From positions 1 to 10,625 of the forward strand of contig JALONZ010000026.1 of the NCBI GenBank assembly GCA_025454675.1: 10,625 nt of DNA. Direction: 5' to 3'. How positions within the stretch are numbered: position 1 is the stretch's first letter; the number at the start of each line of letters is the position of its first letter. The stretch is from Anaerolineae bacterium. GTDB taxonomy: Bacteria; Chloroflexota; Anaerolineae; Aggregatilineales; Phototrophicaceae. Shown here piece by piece: positions 1 to 7,613 of this stretch. The translations under genes were made by a program, and so were the position numbers. The notes below the pieces were generated by a model. It searched no databases and was not told where the DNA came from. It saw nothing but the letters and a program-made list of their open reading frames with translations.

Positions 1-2691
1 CGTGGCTTTGAGCGCCTGAATTTGTTCGGTTAACGGTTGGGTATCGCCTAGTAATGATGACGGGGCAGGTGTTTTTTGTTGAACATCCACCTCTGTCTCC
101 ATATCATCGTCATCATCACCATCGCTAATCCCCAAATTCACATCCATCTCGGTTTTTAGGTTGGCAATCGGTGATGGTGCGGGTTGGGGCGCGGATGTCG
201 CTATGACTGGTACAGGTTGTAAAGCTGGTTGCGGGGCGGGACGTGTGCGGATATGGGTTATAAGACGGAATAAAGCACGAATATCGCGCAGAAGTGACGG
301 AAAATGTGCGCCAACCGCCAAAATCACCGCAAACATCAAACCCACGCTGATAACTTGTTCGGGTATATCATAAAAGATGAGCGCCCAATCAATTTTGAAT
401 GGGAAGATATACTCGGTTGTTTGCCATTGGGCATCGCCTAAACGAGCAAGATTGAAAATCGGCATACTCGAAAATGTCGAATATGACCACTCGCTCAAGG
501 CGGTAAAAGGTGGCACATCTTCAAATAAAAAGTGCATCTGATAAGTGACATAAATCGGGAGATAGGTAAATAAAATGGTGAGCGGGATGGACAGAAAACT
601 CCGCAATTTGAGCATGGTCGTCAAAAATAAACCAAGCATCAAGCCCAATCCGCCAAAACGCATGACCGTCCCGCTAATTTCCGGTTGTTGTAAAAATAGC
701 CATGTGTATTGTGTCCACACCAACGTGCCAATCACCCAGCCTAACCCAAAACTGACCAATAAGCGCATCCACCAACGCCAAAATCCGCGTAAACGGCTGA
801 TAAACTCATCCGTGAACAACACTAAAAATCCGATGAACAAGCCAAATATCAGCCCCACCGCCAATGAGTTTGACCAGCGTTGTGGGGTAAAAATCACCTC
901 ATTGCGGTAGGTTATCCACACTGTAAGACCCATCGCCAACCAGCCACCGATTGCCGCCATAAAATAACGGAAAATCAGCGAGAGGGGCTTATCTATCATG
1001 CGCCGAAAGGTATTCGTCAACCACGCATACGCCCGCCCCGAAAAACTGACACCATATGGCAACGATGGCGCTTCATCACGCACCAATGCCAATGCGCGTA
1101 ATGCACCACGCCTACCATCACGTTGGGCTTGGGCGATATGTTGCACCGCCGTGATAGATTGAATCCGCCCCACCACACGCGCCGCAAATTCCGCCACTTT
1201 CGGCATCCCATAATCCACCGAAATTTCGGCAATCAGCGTATCAATATCACTGGAAAAAACGGTTTCTTGCCACTCCCCCATATCCATTTCATGAATTTCA
1301 TCACGGGTGTTGGATGTGAGCATCCGTCCGCGATATTGGGTTTTGACATCGAATTGTTTCTGTTTGGTCATTAATTTGGCACGGCTTGCCAAAACTTGCA
1401 ATGCCGCCAAACGCGCCGCCTCATTTGTCTCTACTTGTAAGGCTTGCGCGACCAATTTGGGAATTTGTGGGCGTTCTAAGTCGCTGAGGGTTTCTAGGCG
1501 ATATAATGCCCGTACCCGCGCTGGTGCATTGCCACTCCGTAACGCATGGAGGCATACCCAACGCCGATTTTCATCATCCAGCTTATTCCACCAAAAATCT
1601 ACCTCTTGGTCATATTCCAGCGCCCCGCGCAATAACATTTGCGTGCCAGCCTCATCTAAATCGAGATGATAGGCGCTGGCATTCATATAATAACCATTCA
1701 TCAGCATAAAATTGGTCACACCGAGCAAAAAGCGACCATTCCCACCCGCCCAGTTATGACGCGCACGGCTATAAATATCAACTGCTTCTAAAATGCCCGC
1801 ATCTTCACTATCGAATTGCGATAAATCTAAAACAGGTGGCGTATAATTATCTTCGTTGGTCGCTACCGCCCCGCCGAATTCGGTAGTATTCAACACAGCA
1901 CGCATCTCATCAATGACTTCTATCAATGAGCCGTAACGGTCATCGGGTTCTATGGCAGTCGCACGGCGCAAAATATCGGTGAATGCAGGCGGGACAAGCG
2001 GGTTAAATTCATCCAGAACGGGCAATTCTTGATGGAATTGCATTTGTTTGAGGGCAATCGGGGTGGAATCGAATGGCAACACACCCGTGAGCATATGAAA
2101 CATCACCACCGCAAAGCTATATAAATCGGCACGCCAATCAATCACTTCGGATGTGAGTTGTTCGGGTGCCATATACAACAATGTCCCCGACCCCGGATTG
2201 GTGGCTTTGCCTTCGCGGTCTAATACGGTTGCAAGCCCAAAATCCGCCAAGTAGGGAGATTGTGAGCTATCCAGCAACACATTCGGCGGTTTGAGGTCAA
2301 GATGCACGACTTTTTGTTTATGGGCATAATCCAATGCTTGGGCAATCGCCTGCCCCATACGGAGCGCCTCATTAATCGGTAAGGGTCCACGGCGTAACAC
2401 ATCTTCTAACGAGCCACCCGCCACATACCGCATGACGATATACAGTTGCCCTTCATAATCACCAAAATCATAAATCGGCAAAATATGCGGATGTTCCATT
2501 TGGGCAATGGTTTGCGCCTCTTGTTTGAACATGCCAACAGGGTTTGAATCGGTCGCAAGCCCGTGTACGATGGTTTTAATCGCCACCATCCGATTCAGTT
2601 TGGTATCTCTGGCAGACCACACATCTGCCATACCCCCCCGCCCGATATGCTCAATAATTTTATACTGATTAATCTCGACACCGACATCCAT
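1..2691 (-). CDS. Membrane-anchored Ser/Thr protein kinase (3' end beyond window)
   Basis: Hanks-type protein kinase that should phosphorylate Ser/Thr on partner proteins at the inner face of the membrane. The frame is open from the ATG at 2691 to base 1 (897 codons, no stop), so the C-terminus is missing. Kinase domain is about residues 10-270: glycine loop GRGGMADVW (17-25), VAIK lysine K39, probable helix-C E58, catalytic loop HLDLKPPN (D132, N137), DFG at 150-152, APE at 175-177. The usual HRD arginine is Leu131, a non-RD catalytic loop, but all catalytic residues are present. Residues about 350-435 are helical and HEAT-like. About six hydrophobic segments follow (near 571-594, 608-630, 641-666, 674-693, 696-720, 779-797), then a Pro/Ala/Gln-rich linker (about 811-843) and an acidic stretch with five consecutive Asp (about 860-864). 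The ATG lies 2 bp after the stop of the upstream gene and has a GGAGGA site, so translational coupling is likely. The kinase call is secure; its substrate is unknown. Confidence 0.95.
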   Translation of the reverse strand, partial: MDVGVEINQYKIIEHIGRGGMADVWSARDTKLNRMVAIKTIVHGLATDSNPVGMFKQEAQTIAQMEHPHILPIYDFGDYEGQLYIVMRYVAGGSLEDVLRRGPLPINEALRMGQAIAQALDYAHKQKVVHLDLKPPNVLLDSSQSPYLADFGLATVLDREGKATNPGSGTLLYMAPEQLTSEVIDWRADLYSFAVVMFHMLTGVLPFDSTPIALKQMQFHQELPVLDEFNPLVPPAFTDILRRATAIEPDDRYGSLIEVIDEMRAVLNTTEFGGAVATNEDNYTPPVLDLSQFDSEDAGILEAVDIYSRARHNWAGGNGRFLLGVTNFMLMNGYYMNASAYHLDLDEAGTQMLLRGALEYDQEVDFWWNKLDDENRRWVCLHALRSGNAPARVRALYRLETLSDLERPQIPKLVAQALQVETNEAARLAALQVLASRAKLMTKQKQFDVKTQYRGRMLTSNTRDEIHEMDMGEWQETVFSSDIDTLIAEISVDYGMPKVAEFAARVVGRIQSITAVQHIAQAQRDGRRGALRALALVRDEAPSLPYGVSFSGRAYAWLTNTFRRMIDKPLSLIFRYFMAAIGGWLAMGLTVWITYRNEVIFTPQRWSNSLAVGLIFGLFIGFLVLFTDEFISRLRGFWRWWMRLLVSFGLGWVIGTLVWTQYTWLFLQQPEISGTVMRFGGLGLMLGLFLTTMLKLRSFLSIPLTILFTYLPIYVTYQMHFLFEDVPPFTALSEWSYSTFSSMPIFNLARLGDAQWQTTEYIFPFKIDWALIFYDIPEQVISVGLMFAVILAVGAHFPSLLRDIRALFRLITHIRTRPAPQPALQPVPVIATSAPQPAPSPIANLKTEMDVNLGISDGDDDDDMETEVDVQQKTPAPSSLLGDTQPLTEQIQALKAT

Positions 2692-2693
2692 CG

Positions 2694-5600
2694 TTACGAA
2701 TGTCCTCCATAATACCCATAGATGAAGCGATAAAATTCGAGCGTGTTGCGTGGACGATGCCCACCCGTTTCAATTTTGCGTCCAAATCCGGGGTTCTCGA
2801 AGGCTTTGGGGTCACTGGAAAGTTGAATCATCGTCACCAAATTGATGAATTGTTGCAAATTGCGCCCAATGTCTTGTAATTGGGTGGTAGATGGATTTTC
2901 GAGCAAAGATGCCACAATATGACGCACTTCACGAGCAATATCCCCTGATGGGATGCGCACAGGTTGCGTATCGGGCAAGGCACGGCGCAAACTATGTAAA
3001 ATAAAATGAGTCGCTTTGATGTCACGGAATAAAACAGGTACCGTTTTGCCATCTAATGGGTAGCGAATATCGGGTATGGTCAATTTGGTGATGACACGCT
3101 CATTATTCGGGATGAGTTGCCCGCCCAATATCCGCATCACTTCATAGGCGCTGGCGGGGTCTTGACGCGCAGTCAGCAAACGCCCAACCCGCGCATCTTC
3201 TTCATATTCGGGGCGGTGTTGTTTGGCATACCCAACAATAATTTCGCCAATTTCGAGGATATTGTTAATCATTGTGCTATGGTCAGCGCGGTCTAATTTC
3301 CCCGGAATCGCCGCCAACCCATTCACAATTGTGCCTTGTGCGGGGGCGCGTTTGGGGTCTAAATACACCTGATGCGTATAAGTCAAAAATTCGATGGCGT
3401 GTTGTAAATTTTGGGCATATTCCAGCAAATTCATCTCACCGAGTAACCGCTTAAAAATGAACGCCGTTTCCAACGCGGGGCGGAGTGTTGGTGACAGTTC
3501 TTTCAGCAAAAAGTTCATCACTTTGCGCCCACGTTCCTCATCCAACAGACGAATATATCCCGCCAAAATTTCCAAGCCTTTGGCTTTGGCTTGACTATTC
3601 CATTCGACCTTTTTATAAATTTCGACCAGTGTTTTCGCACCTTCAGACCCCAATTCGACCATCGCATACGGCACAACGGTGGTGATGTCCTCTAACCCCT
3701 CTAGGCTACGGCGCGAGGCATAATGATCCATCAAATTGAGGATGGCGGCGGGTGGCACAACATCAATCAGGTAGCGTTCATCAAATAATTGTTGCCCAAT
3801 CCGCAGGGCAATCGGGTCTAATTCTGCCGCGCCCGTGTGCCGTTGGAGCGTGCTGATGCTGGCGACAATATACGGCACAGATTTCACGCCATATTGGTTA
3901 ATCGCTTTCAGCATCGTGGATACATCGCGCAAGGGGACGGGTGTTTTGGCGAACACCTCATTCACCATATCCAAATAATTTTGTTGATTATCACCCGCAT
4001 ACAACGAGGATAATTGTTTTATCATTTGCGCCGCCAATTCTTGATAATCCCCCATCATCAGGCGCATTTGCAACAAAATGCGCGGGGCTGGTTGTTCCAG
4101 TGTGATGAGGATGGCGCGGTCTTCAAGCGGGGTGATAATTTTCCGCAAGCGGTCACTTTGCAACCCACCGTCTGGTGTGGTGAGGATGTGATATAACCGT
4201 TGGAGCAAGGTGGGCGAGAATATATACAACTGATTATTCTCTTGTGCCAATTCGCACAGGCGCAACAGCACCAACCCTTCCCAATTTTCGCCAAAACTGC
4301 GCGAGGCTTTGACCAAGATTTCGCCCGCATTTTGTGTTTTGGTCTCGCTGGTCAATACACCCCATGCACGAATGATATTCGGGTTTAGGCGTTCACGGAA
4401 TTTTTCTTGATTCATCAGGCGCTTGAAGGCATCATGTTCTAAATATTTCAGCGCCAATAAAAACACATTTTCGGCAATTTGAGCATCACCCGATAGGGGC
4501 AAAGCAAAACGCAAAACAGGCTGAATAATGCGTTCCACATGCAACGAATCATCGGCAGATTGTAAATCTTTCAGAAAATCTGATATGCCTTCAATATCGG
4601 TTTCATCCACCAATGCTTTTAGGCGAGAGAGTCCCGCGCGATGGGTCAAATCCACCCAATCTTGCCCTTGCGGACCCAACGGGTTGGTAATCCAACGGAT
4701 GAGCGTCTCGTGCAATAACCAGCCCTGCCCTTCATTGAGCGCCATCTCCATTTGTCGCCAAATGATACGCTCTAATTTGCTATCTTCGCGCAATAACACC
4801 GCCACAGGGTCGGCATGGGTCATATCACGCATGGCGAGCGAAAACTTGACCAAATGCCCCGCATAAAGCGCCCGCAATTCATCGGATAAGGTGGGGTCTT
4901 CTGCCAAAATTTTAGCCACTTCATCTTTGTTAATCGGTTGCGAATTTTTGAGGGCTTCATCCACCCGCACCCGTTGCGAAGCATAACCCAACGCATCGCT
5001 CAATTTATCACCCAAATTGAAGCGCCACCCCGCCACCGCCGTCATCGCATTATTGCGTTGGATGACCAATTCGGTATCGAGGCGCAATTGGCTGATGATA
5101 AATCGGCTATACGGGTCTTCGTTAGTCACACCCAACATTTGCTTGCGCGTCCAATTGAACACAGTCGCATCGGCAGGTGGCACATCATCACTATAAAACC
5201 GAATTTGGGCATCATTATCATTACTGGGCAAGCTATGGGTGGCGAATGTCACCCCATATCGCGCCGATGAGGGGAGCAGTGATAATAATCCCTGAATGAA
5301 TTGCACACGCTGATTCAAATCGGCGGGCGCACCTTGCACAATAATCGGTGTGCCTTGCACAATCCCACCTAATAAATTTTCGATGGTGGGCAGTTTGTTG
5401 CCCGTAATGGTCATCAATTCTAAAATATCATCTATTTCTTCGTCATTACGCCGCACATGAGGCGGGACAAATTCAATCGGTTTTAGGCGATTATCGGGTT
5501 TATCAAAAAGAGGCATATTTTCTTGTATCAGGGGCATTAATCCGCGCAAATTGCCAAAAATGGCTTTGAGCAATTCGGGCGTAATCAAAATATAATGCGC

Positions 5601-5858
5601 GATGAGTTGCCCTGCGCTACCTTGTTGGGCTTGTATCATCAAAAAGGGAATCAAACGGCTTCGTCCGCGCAAAATTGCCCACGCCCCACTTTTTGAGGTC
5701 ATAAATGGGGGTAAGGTGGCGCGTTCTATGGCTTGTTCCGCCACTTTTGGCGATACCCCTGGCGACATGGCGAGGATGCGCTGGTCGCCTGTCGGTTTGT
5801 TATTGGTCACGAGTTGTCCATAATAAAAATGTTCGAGTACAAATTTCGCATCAGACAC
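2694..5858 (-). CDS. GAP1-like (GTPase-associated protein 1) 1054-residue protein
   Basis: Large soluble protein with no signal peptide and no clear membrane helix. The N-terminus has EHFYYGQL (9-16) followed by a LAMSPGVSP motif (29-37), which resembles the opening of GAP1-N domains. Residues about 160-235 contain LLGGIVQGTPIIV and then LLPSSARYGVTFATHSLP (194-211), resembling the GAP1 middle domain, where an LLP...TFxT pattern is typical. The remaining 800 residues are mainly helical, without P-loop, nuclease or protease motifs that I can see, and could be a helical-repeat scaffold. GAP1 proteins are known from comparative genomics as partners of GTPases in bacterial conflict or signalling systems; no GTPase is visible here. 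The start is GTG: an in-frame TAG lies 12 bases upstream and AGGA sits 7 bases before the GTG. The gene follows the CheR-like gene by 44 bp and precedes the kinase by 2 bp. The CDS is certain; the GAP1 label is from memory of motif patterns and moderate. Alternative: an unnamed Chloroflexota helical-repeat family. Confidence 0.9.
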   Translation of the reverse strand: MSDAKFVLEHFYYGQLVTNNKPTGDQRILAMSPGVSPKVAEQAIERATLPPFMTSKSGAWAILRGRSRLIPFLMIQAQQGSAGQLIAHYILITPELLKAIFGNLRGLMPLIQENMPLFDKPDNRLKPIEFVPPHVRRNDEEIDDILELMTITGNKLPTIENLLGGIVQGTPIIVQGAPADLNQRVQFIQGLLSLLPSSARYGVTFATHSLPSNDNDAQIRFYSDDVPPADATVFNWTRKQMLGVTNEDPYSRFIISQLRLDTELVIQRNNAMTAVAGWRFNLGDKLSDALGYASQRVRVDEALKNSQPINKDEVAKILAEDPTLSDELRALYAGHLVKFSLAMRDMTHADPVAVLLREDSKLERIIWRQMEMALNEGQGWLLHETLIRWITNPLGPQGQDWVDLTHRAGLSRLKALVDETDIEGISDFLKDLQSADDSLHVERIIQPVLRFALPLSGDAQIAENVFLLALKYLEHDAFKRLMNQEKFRERLNPNIIRAWGVLTSETKTQNAGEILVKASRSFGENWEGLVLLRLCELAQENNQLYIFSPTLLQRLYHILTTPDGGLQSDRLRKIITPLEDRAILITLEQPAPRILLQMRLMMGDYQELAAQMIKQLSSLYAGDNQQNYLDMVNEVFAKTPVPLRDVSTMLKAINQYGVKSVPYIVASISTLQRHTGAAELDPIALRIGQQLFDERYLIDVVPPAAILNLMDHYASRRSLEGLEDITTVVPYAMVELGSEGAKTLVEIYKKVEWNSQAKAKGLEILAGYIRLLDEERGRKVMNFLLKELSPTLRPALETAFIFKRLLGEMNLLEYAQNLQHAIEFLTYTHQVYLDPKRAPAQGTIVNGLAAIPGKLDRADHSTMINNILEIGEIIVGYAKQHRPEYEEDARVGRLLTARQDPASAYEVMRILGGQLIPNNERVITKLTIPDIRYPLDGKTVPVLFRDIKATHFILHSLRRALPDTQPVRIPSGDIAREVRHIVASLLENPSTTQLQDIGRNLQQFINLVTMIQLSSDPKAFENPGFGRKIETGGHRPRNTLEFYRFIYGYYGGHS
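2703..2708 (-). promoter_or_regulatory. Ribosome binding site of the kinase gene
   Basis: GGAGGA on the minus strand, 11 bases before the ATG at 2691 and inside the last codons (Gly-Gly-His-Ser) of the GAP1-like gene. The spacing is slightly long. Its position within the upstream gene and the 2-bp intergenic gap suggest translational coupling. Confidence 0.7.
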
Positions 5859-5865
5859 GAGCTTG

Positions 5866-5869
5866 TCCT
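5866..5869 (-). promoter_or_regulatory. Ribosome binding site deciding the GTG start of the GAP1-like gene
   Basis: AGGA on the minus strand, 7 bases before GTG at 5858. The A and G at its 5' end belong to the in-frame TAG stop (5868-5870), so translation of this frame cannot begin further upstream. There is no ATG until residue 31. Confidence 0.65.
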
Positions 5870-5901
5870 AACTGATAGGTTTTTTCACTAACATGAGATA
5901 G

Positions 5902-5907
5902 ATTATA
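5902..5907 (-). promoter_or_regulatory. Possible internal -10 box before the GAP1-like gene
   Basis: Minus-strand TATAAT overlaps the TAA stop of the cheR-like gene and would place a start about 37 nt before the GTG at 5858. The best -35 candidate, TTGGCG (5927-5932), has a poor 19-bp spacing, so this is weak and may be chance. If real, the GAP1-like and kinase genes could be transcribed without cheR. Confidence 0.25.
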
Positions 5908-7267
5908 GCGCGTTTTTTAGTTTCTCCGCCAATATATCACCCAATTGTCCTGCCAACATGGGGCTAACCACACAAATAGGGCATTCCGGTAACAACGGTT
6001 TGATGGCGCGTTGGGCATTTTGCCAATGATGGACAGCCCGCGCATCTGCCCCGATTTTATGTTGATAATCACCCATCATCCACGATGCAAGCGGGTGATT
6101 GCGCTGTGAATAGAGCGTCGCCCGCAACGATTCTTCGGATTGGGTCATTTGCCCAGCCTCCCAATGGAGCATGGCACGCATGTAATGGGCATCCGCCAAC
6201 AAGGGGTTATAATCCAATGCGAGGTCGAGGTGAAAATGGGCATCGGTGCTTTTTTGTTGATTGGCATACACCACCGCCAACAACAAATGACCGCCCGCGT
6301 TATGCGGTTCAGCATGGAGCAACTCACGGATGAGTGCTTCCGCTTGAGAATGTTGCTCGGTCTGAATGGCATTAACCGCTTGCTCATAGACAGATTGCAA
6401 TAACAAGCGTGTTGGTGGTTTTTCGGGGGTATCGGTTGCTAATGGGTTTGGCGGTGCGCCTTTCATATAAATTGCGGTGTCATTTTGGGGATATATCGTC
6501 CATAACGCGCGTTGACGCATCATCTCGGCATGACCCAATATCAGTACGCCCGTTGGCGCAAGCGCCTCATGAAAAATCATTTCCGCTTTTTGGGCATTGG
6601 CATGGCTAAAATACAACAACACATTCCGACACACAATCACATCAAATTGGGGCGATGGCATGGCTTCTAACACGTTGGCATGACGAAACGACACCCGCCC
6701 CGCCAAAAATGGCTTAATACGCCAACCATCAGGATGAGCATCGAAATAAGCGGATTTGAAAGTGCTATCCATCTGCCGAAATGCCCATTCCCGATACACC
6801 CCATCCCGCGCCAATGCCAGTGAACGCCCATTCAGGTCTGTTCCCAATAAATGAATATGCCACCGCGCCATATCGGGCAATAATTCGTGAAGCAAAATAG
6901 CGAGTGAATAGGCTTCTTCGCCACTGGCGCACCCCGCACTCCAGATATTGAGGTATAAATTGCCACTCTCGCGCCGTTTGGTGATGATGGGGGGTAAAAT
7001 GATGTTGCGGAGCATATCAAAATGCGCTTTTTCGCGCATAAAATAGGTTTCGCCGATGGTGAGGGCATGTATAATTTGTTGCCATTCAACATCTGTATAA
7101 CTGGTGGTCATCAAGCGTGATAAATATGCGGATAAATCACCTTTGACCTGCGATTGGATAAAATCGGCAAAGACATGTTGCAATTTGGTCATGACAGCGA
7201 TGCCTGTCCGACTTTCAATGTGCATGGCAATTTGTGATTCCACTGTTGCAGAAGATTGTGCTATCAC
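5903..7267 (-). CDS. cheR: CheR-type protein-glutamate methyltransferase with C-terminal TPRs
   Basis: SAM-dependent methyltransferase of the CheR family, which methylates glutamates on chemoreceptors or related sensors in the cytoplasm. Length is 454 residues, longer than a plain CheR (about 280) because of a C-terminal extension. Residues about 26-75 form the CheR N-terminal helical part, with TIGETYFMRE at 70-79 matching the family's ETYFFRE-type motif. The SAM-binding loop is WSAGCASGEEAYSLA (109-123), followed by GTDLN (142-146) and FDVIVCRNVLLYFS (208-221), all typical. The domain ends near 270. A short Pro/Thr-rich linker leads to about four TPR-like repeats (about 290-425), which probably bind a partner. 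The start is GTG at 7267, with AGGA 6 bases upstream; an ATG at residue 15 is a possible alternative. No receptor, CheB, CheA or CheW is visible, so its substrate is not evident. It is first of three co-directional genes, suggesting a role in the same pathway as the GAP1-like protein and kinase. Confidence 0.95.
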   Translation of the reverse strand: MIAQSSATVESQIAMHIESRTGIAVMTKLQHVFADFIQSQVKGDLSAYLSRLMTTSYTDVEWQQIIHALTIGETYFMREKAHFDMLRNIILPPIITKRRESGNLYLNIWSAGCASGEEAYSLAILLHELLPDMARWHIHLLGTDLNGRSLALARDGVYREWAFRQMDSTFKSAYFDAHPDGWRIKPFLAGRVSFRHANVLEAMPSPQFDVIVCRNVLLYFSHANAQKAEMIFHEALAPTGVLILGHAEMMRQRALWTIYPQNDTAIYMKGAPPNPLATDTPEKPPTRLLLQSVYEQAVNAIQTEQHSQAEALIRELLHAEPHNAGGHLLLAVVYANQQKSTDAHFHLDLALDYNPLLADAHYMRAMLHWEAGQMTQSEESLRATLYSQRNHPLASWMMGDYQHKIGADARAVHHWQNAQRAIKPLLPECPICVVSPMLAGQLGDILAEKLKNAL

Positions 7268-7273
7268 CAGCGT

Positions 7274-7277
7274 TCCT
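7274..7277 (-). promoter_or_regulatory. Ribosome binding site of the cheR-like gene
   Basis: AGGA on the minus strand, 6 bases before GTG at 7267. It supports GTG over the in-frame ATG at residue 15, although the conserved CheR domain begins after both, so the domain boundaries alone do not decide. Confidence 0.55.
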
Positions 7278-7310
7278 ATCAGCCATAATGCGAGTGCATT
7301 TATTCACGGC

Positions 7311-7345
7311 AGGCGCTAAAGCACAATACCGTTAAGTTAGCGCCT
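7311..7345. repeat. Hairpin within the left arm of the inverted-repeat element
   Basis: AGGCGCTAA (7311-7319) and TTAGCGCCT (7337-7345) form a perfect 9-bp stem with a 17-nt loop. It shares bases with the left terminal repeat, so this local hairpin competes with pairing between the two ends of the element. Confidence 0.55.
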
Positions 7346-7366
7346 CAAAAGCACCCCCATCCCCAA

Positions 7367-7393
7367 CCCTTCCCCCACTTCGTAGGGGAAGGG
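7367..7393. repeat. Inner GC-rich hairpin A of the repeat element
   Basis: CCCTTCCCC (7367-7375) and GGGGAAGGG (7385-7393) form a perfect 9-bp stem around a 9-nt loop. C-rich/G-rich intergenic palindromes of this style are familiar from Chloroflexota and cyanobacterial genomes (from memory). Confidence 0.65.
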
Positions 7394-7417
7394 AATAAGA
7401 CAAAAGTCAGTTTTGTT

Positions 7418-7444
7418 CCCCCTCTCCATGCAATGGGGAGGGGG
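7418..7444. repeat. Inner GC-rich hairpin B of the repeat element
   Basis: CCCCCTCTCCAT (7418-7429) pairs with ATGGGGAGGGGG (7433-7444): 12 pairs with one T.G wobble and a 3-base loop. Its sequence is related to hairpin A. The flanks on either side (7352-7366 C-rich, 7445-7457 G-rich) extend a looser outer pairing. Confidence 0.65.
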
Positions 7445-7510
7445 TTAGAGGGTGGGGTAAAAACCTTATCTTAACGGTATTACGCTAAAGCACCTGCCTA
7501 ACATCACCGA

Positions 7511-7528
7511 AGCCTGCTGAAGCAGGCT
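7511..7528. repeat. Short hairpin 1, TGAA loop
   Basis: AGCCTGCT (7511-7518) and AGCAGGCT (7521-7528) are perfect inverted repeats of 8 bp around GA. Physically this gives a 7-bp stem closed by a TGAA tetraloop. AGGCTG (7524-7529) can also pair with CAGCCT (7532-7537), though only around a tight loop. Confidence 0.6.
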
Positions 7529-7593
7529 GTTCAGCCTATTGTGAGGGGATATTTGGGGTTTTAAGACCATTTTACCCATCTGTCTGAATTGGC

Positions 7594-7613
7594 AAGCACC
7601 CTGAAGGGTGCTT
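7594..7613. repeat. Short hairpin 2, TGAA loop
   Basis: AAGCACCCT (7594-7602) and AGGGTGCTT (7605-7613) are perfect 9-bp inverted repeats around GA, followed by TT. CACCCTG (7597-7603) can instead pair with CAGGGTG (7617-7623), giving a mutually exclusive fold. It is terminator-like on the plus strand, but the T run is short and no plus-strand gene precedes it. Confidence 0.6.

Larger units (their letters stand above)
7308..7498. repeat. 191-bp inverted-repeat (MITE-like) element
   Basis: The ends, 7308-7336 and 7470-7498, are imperfect inverted repeats: 24 of 29 positions match, including a perfect outer GGCAGG/CCTGCC and a perfect 12-bp inner arm (7325-7336 with 7470-7481). The interior is a nested set of C-rich/G-rich palindromes, and there is no coding frame. 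These are features of a non-autonomous mobile element or an intergenic repeat family. I see no target-site duplication at the borders, so mobility is not shown. It lies 41 bp upstream of the cheR-like start. Confidence 0.65.

Noticed and set aside
575..910. 111-residue plus-strand open frame
   Set aside because: It lies opposite the membrane-helix part of the kinase gene, has a low-complexity Asn/Pro/Lys composition, and has no ribosome binding site or family resemblance.
2150..2691. Kinase as a pseudokinase
   Set aside because: Only the HRD arginine is changed; the VAIK lysine, catalytic Asp, Asn, DFG and APE are all present.
4528..4866. 112-residue plus-strand open frame
   Set aside because: It is antisense to the continuous 1054-residue frame and has no independent coding evidence.
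5980..6000. CPIC at the CheR C-terminus as a metal site
   Set aside because: A single CxxC pair without further Cys or His partners nearby is not enough to call zinc binding.
7268..7345. Promoter directly upstream of the cheR-like GTG
   Set aside because: The best minus-strand candidates (TTGTGC with an ATAAAT) match the consensus poorly; the extended -10 at 7696-7704 is better.
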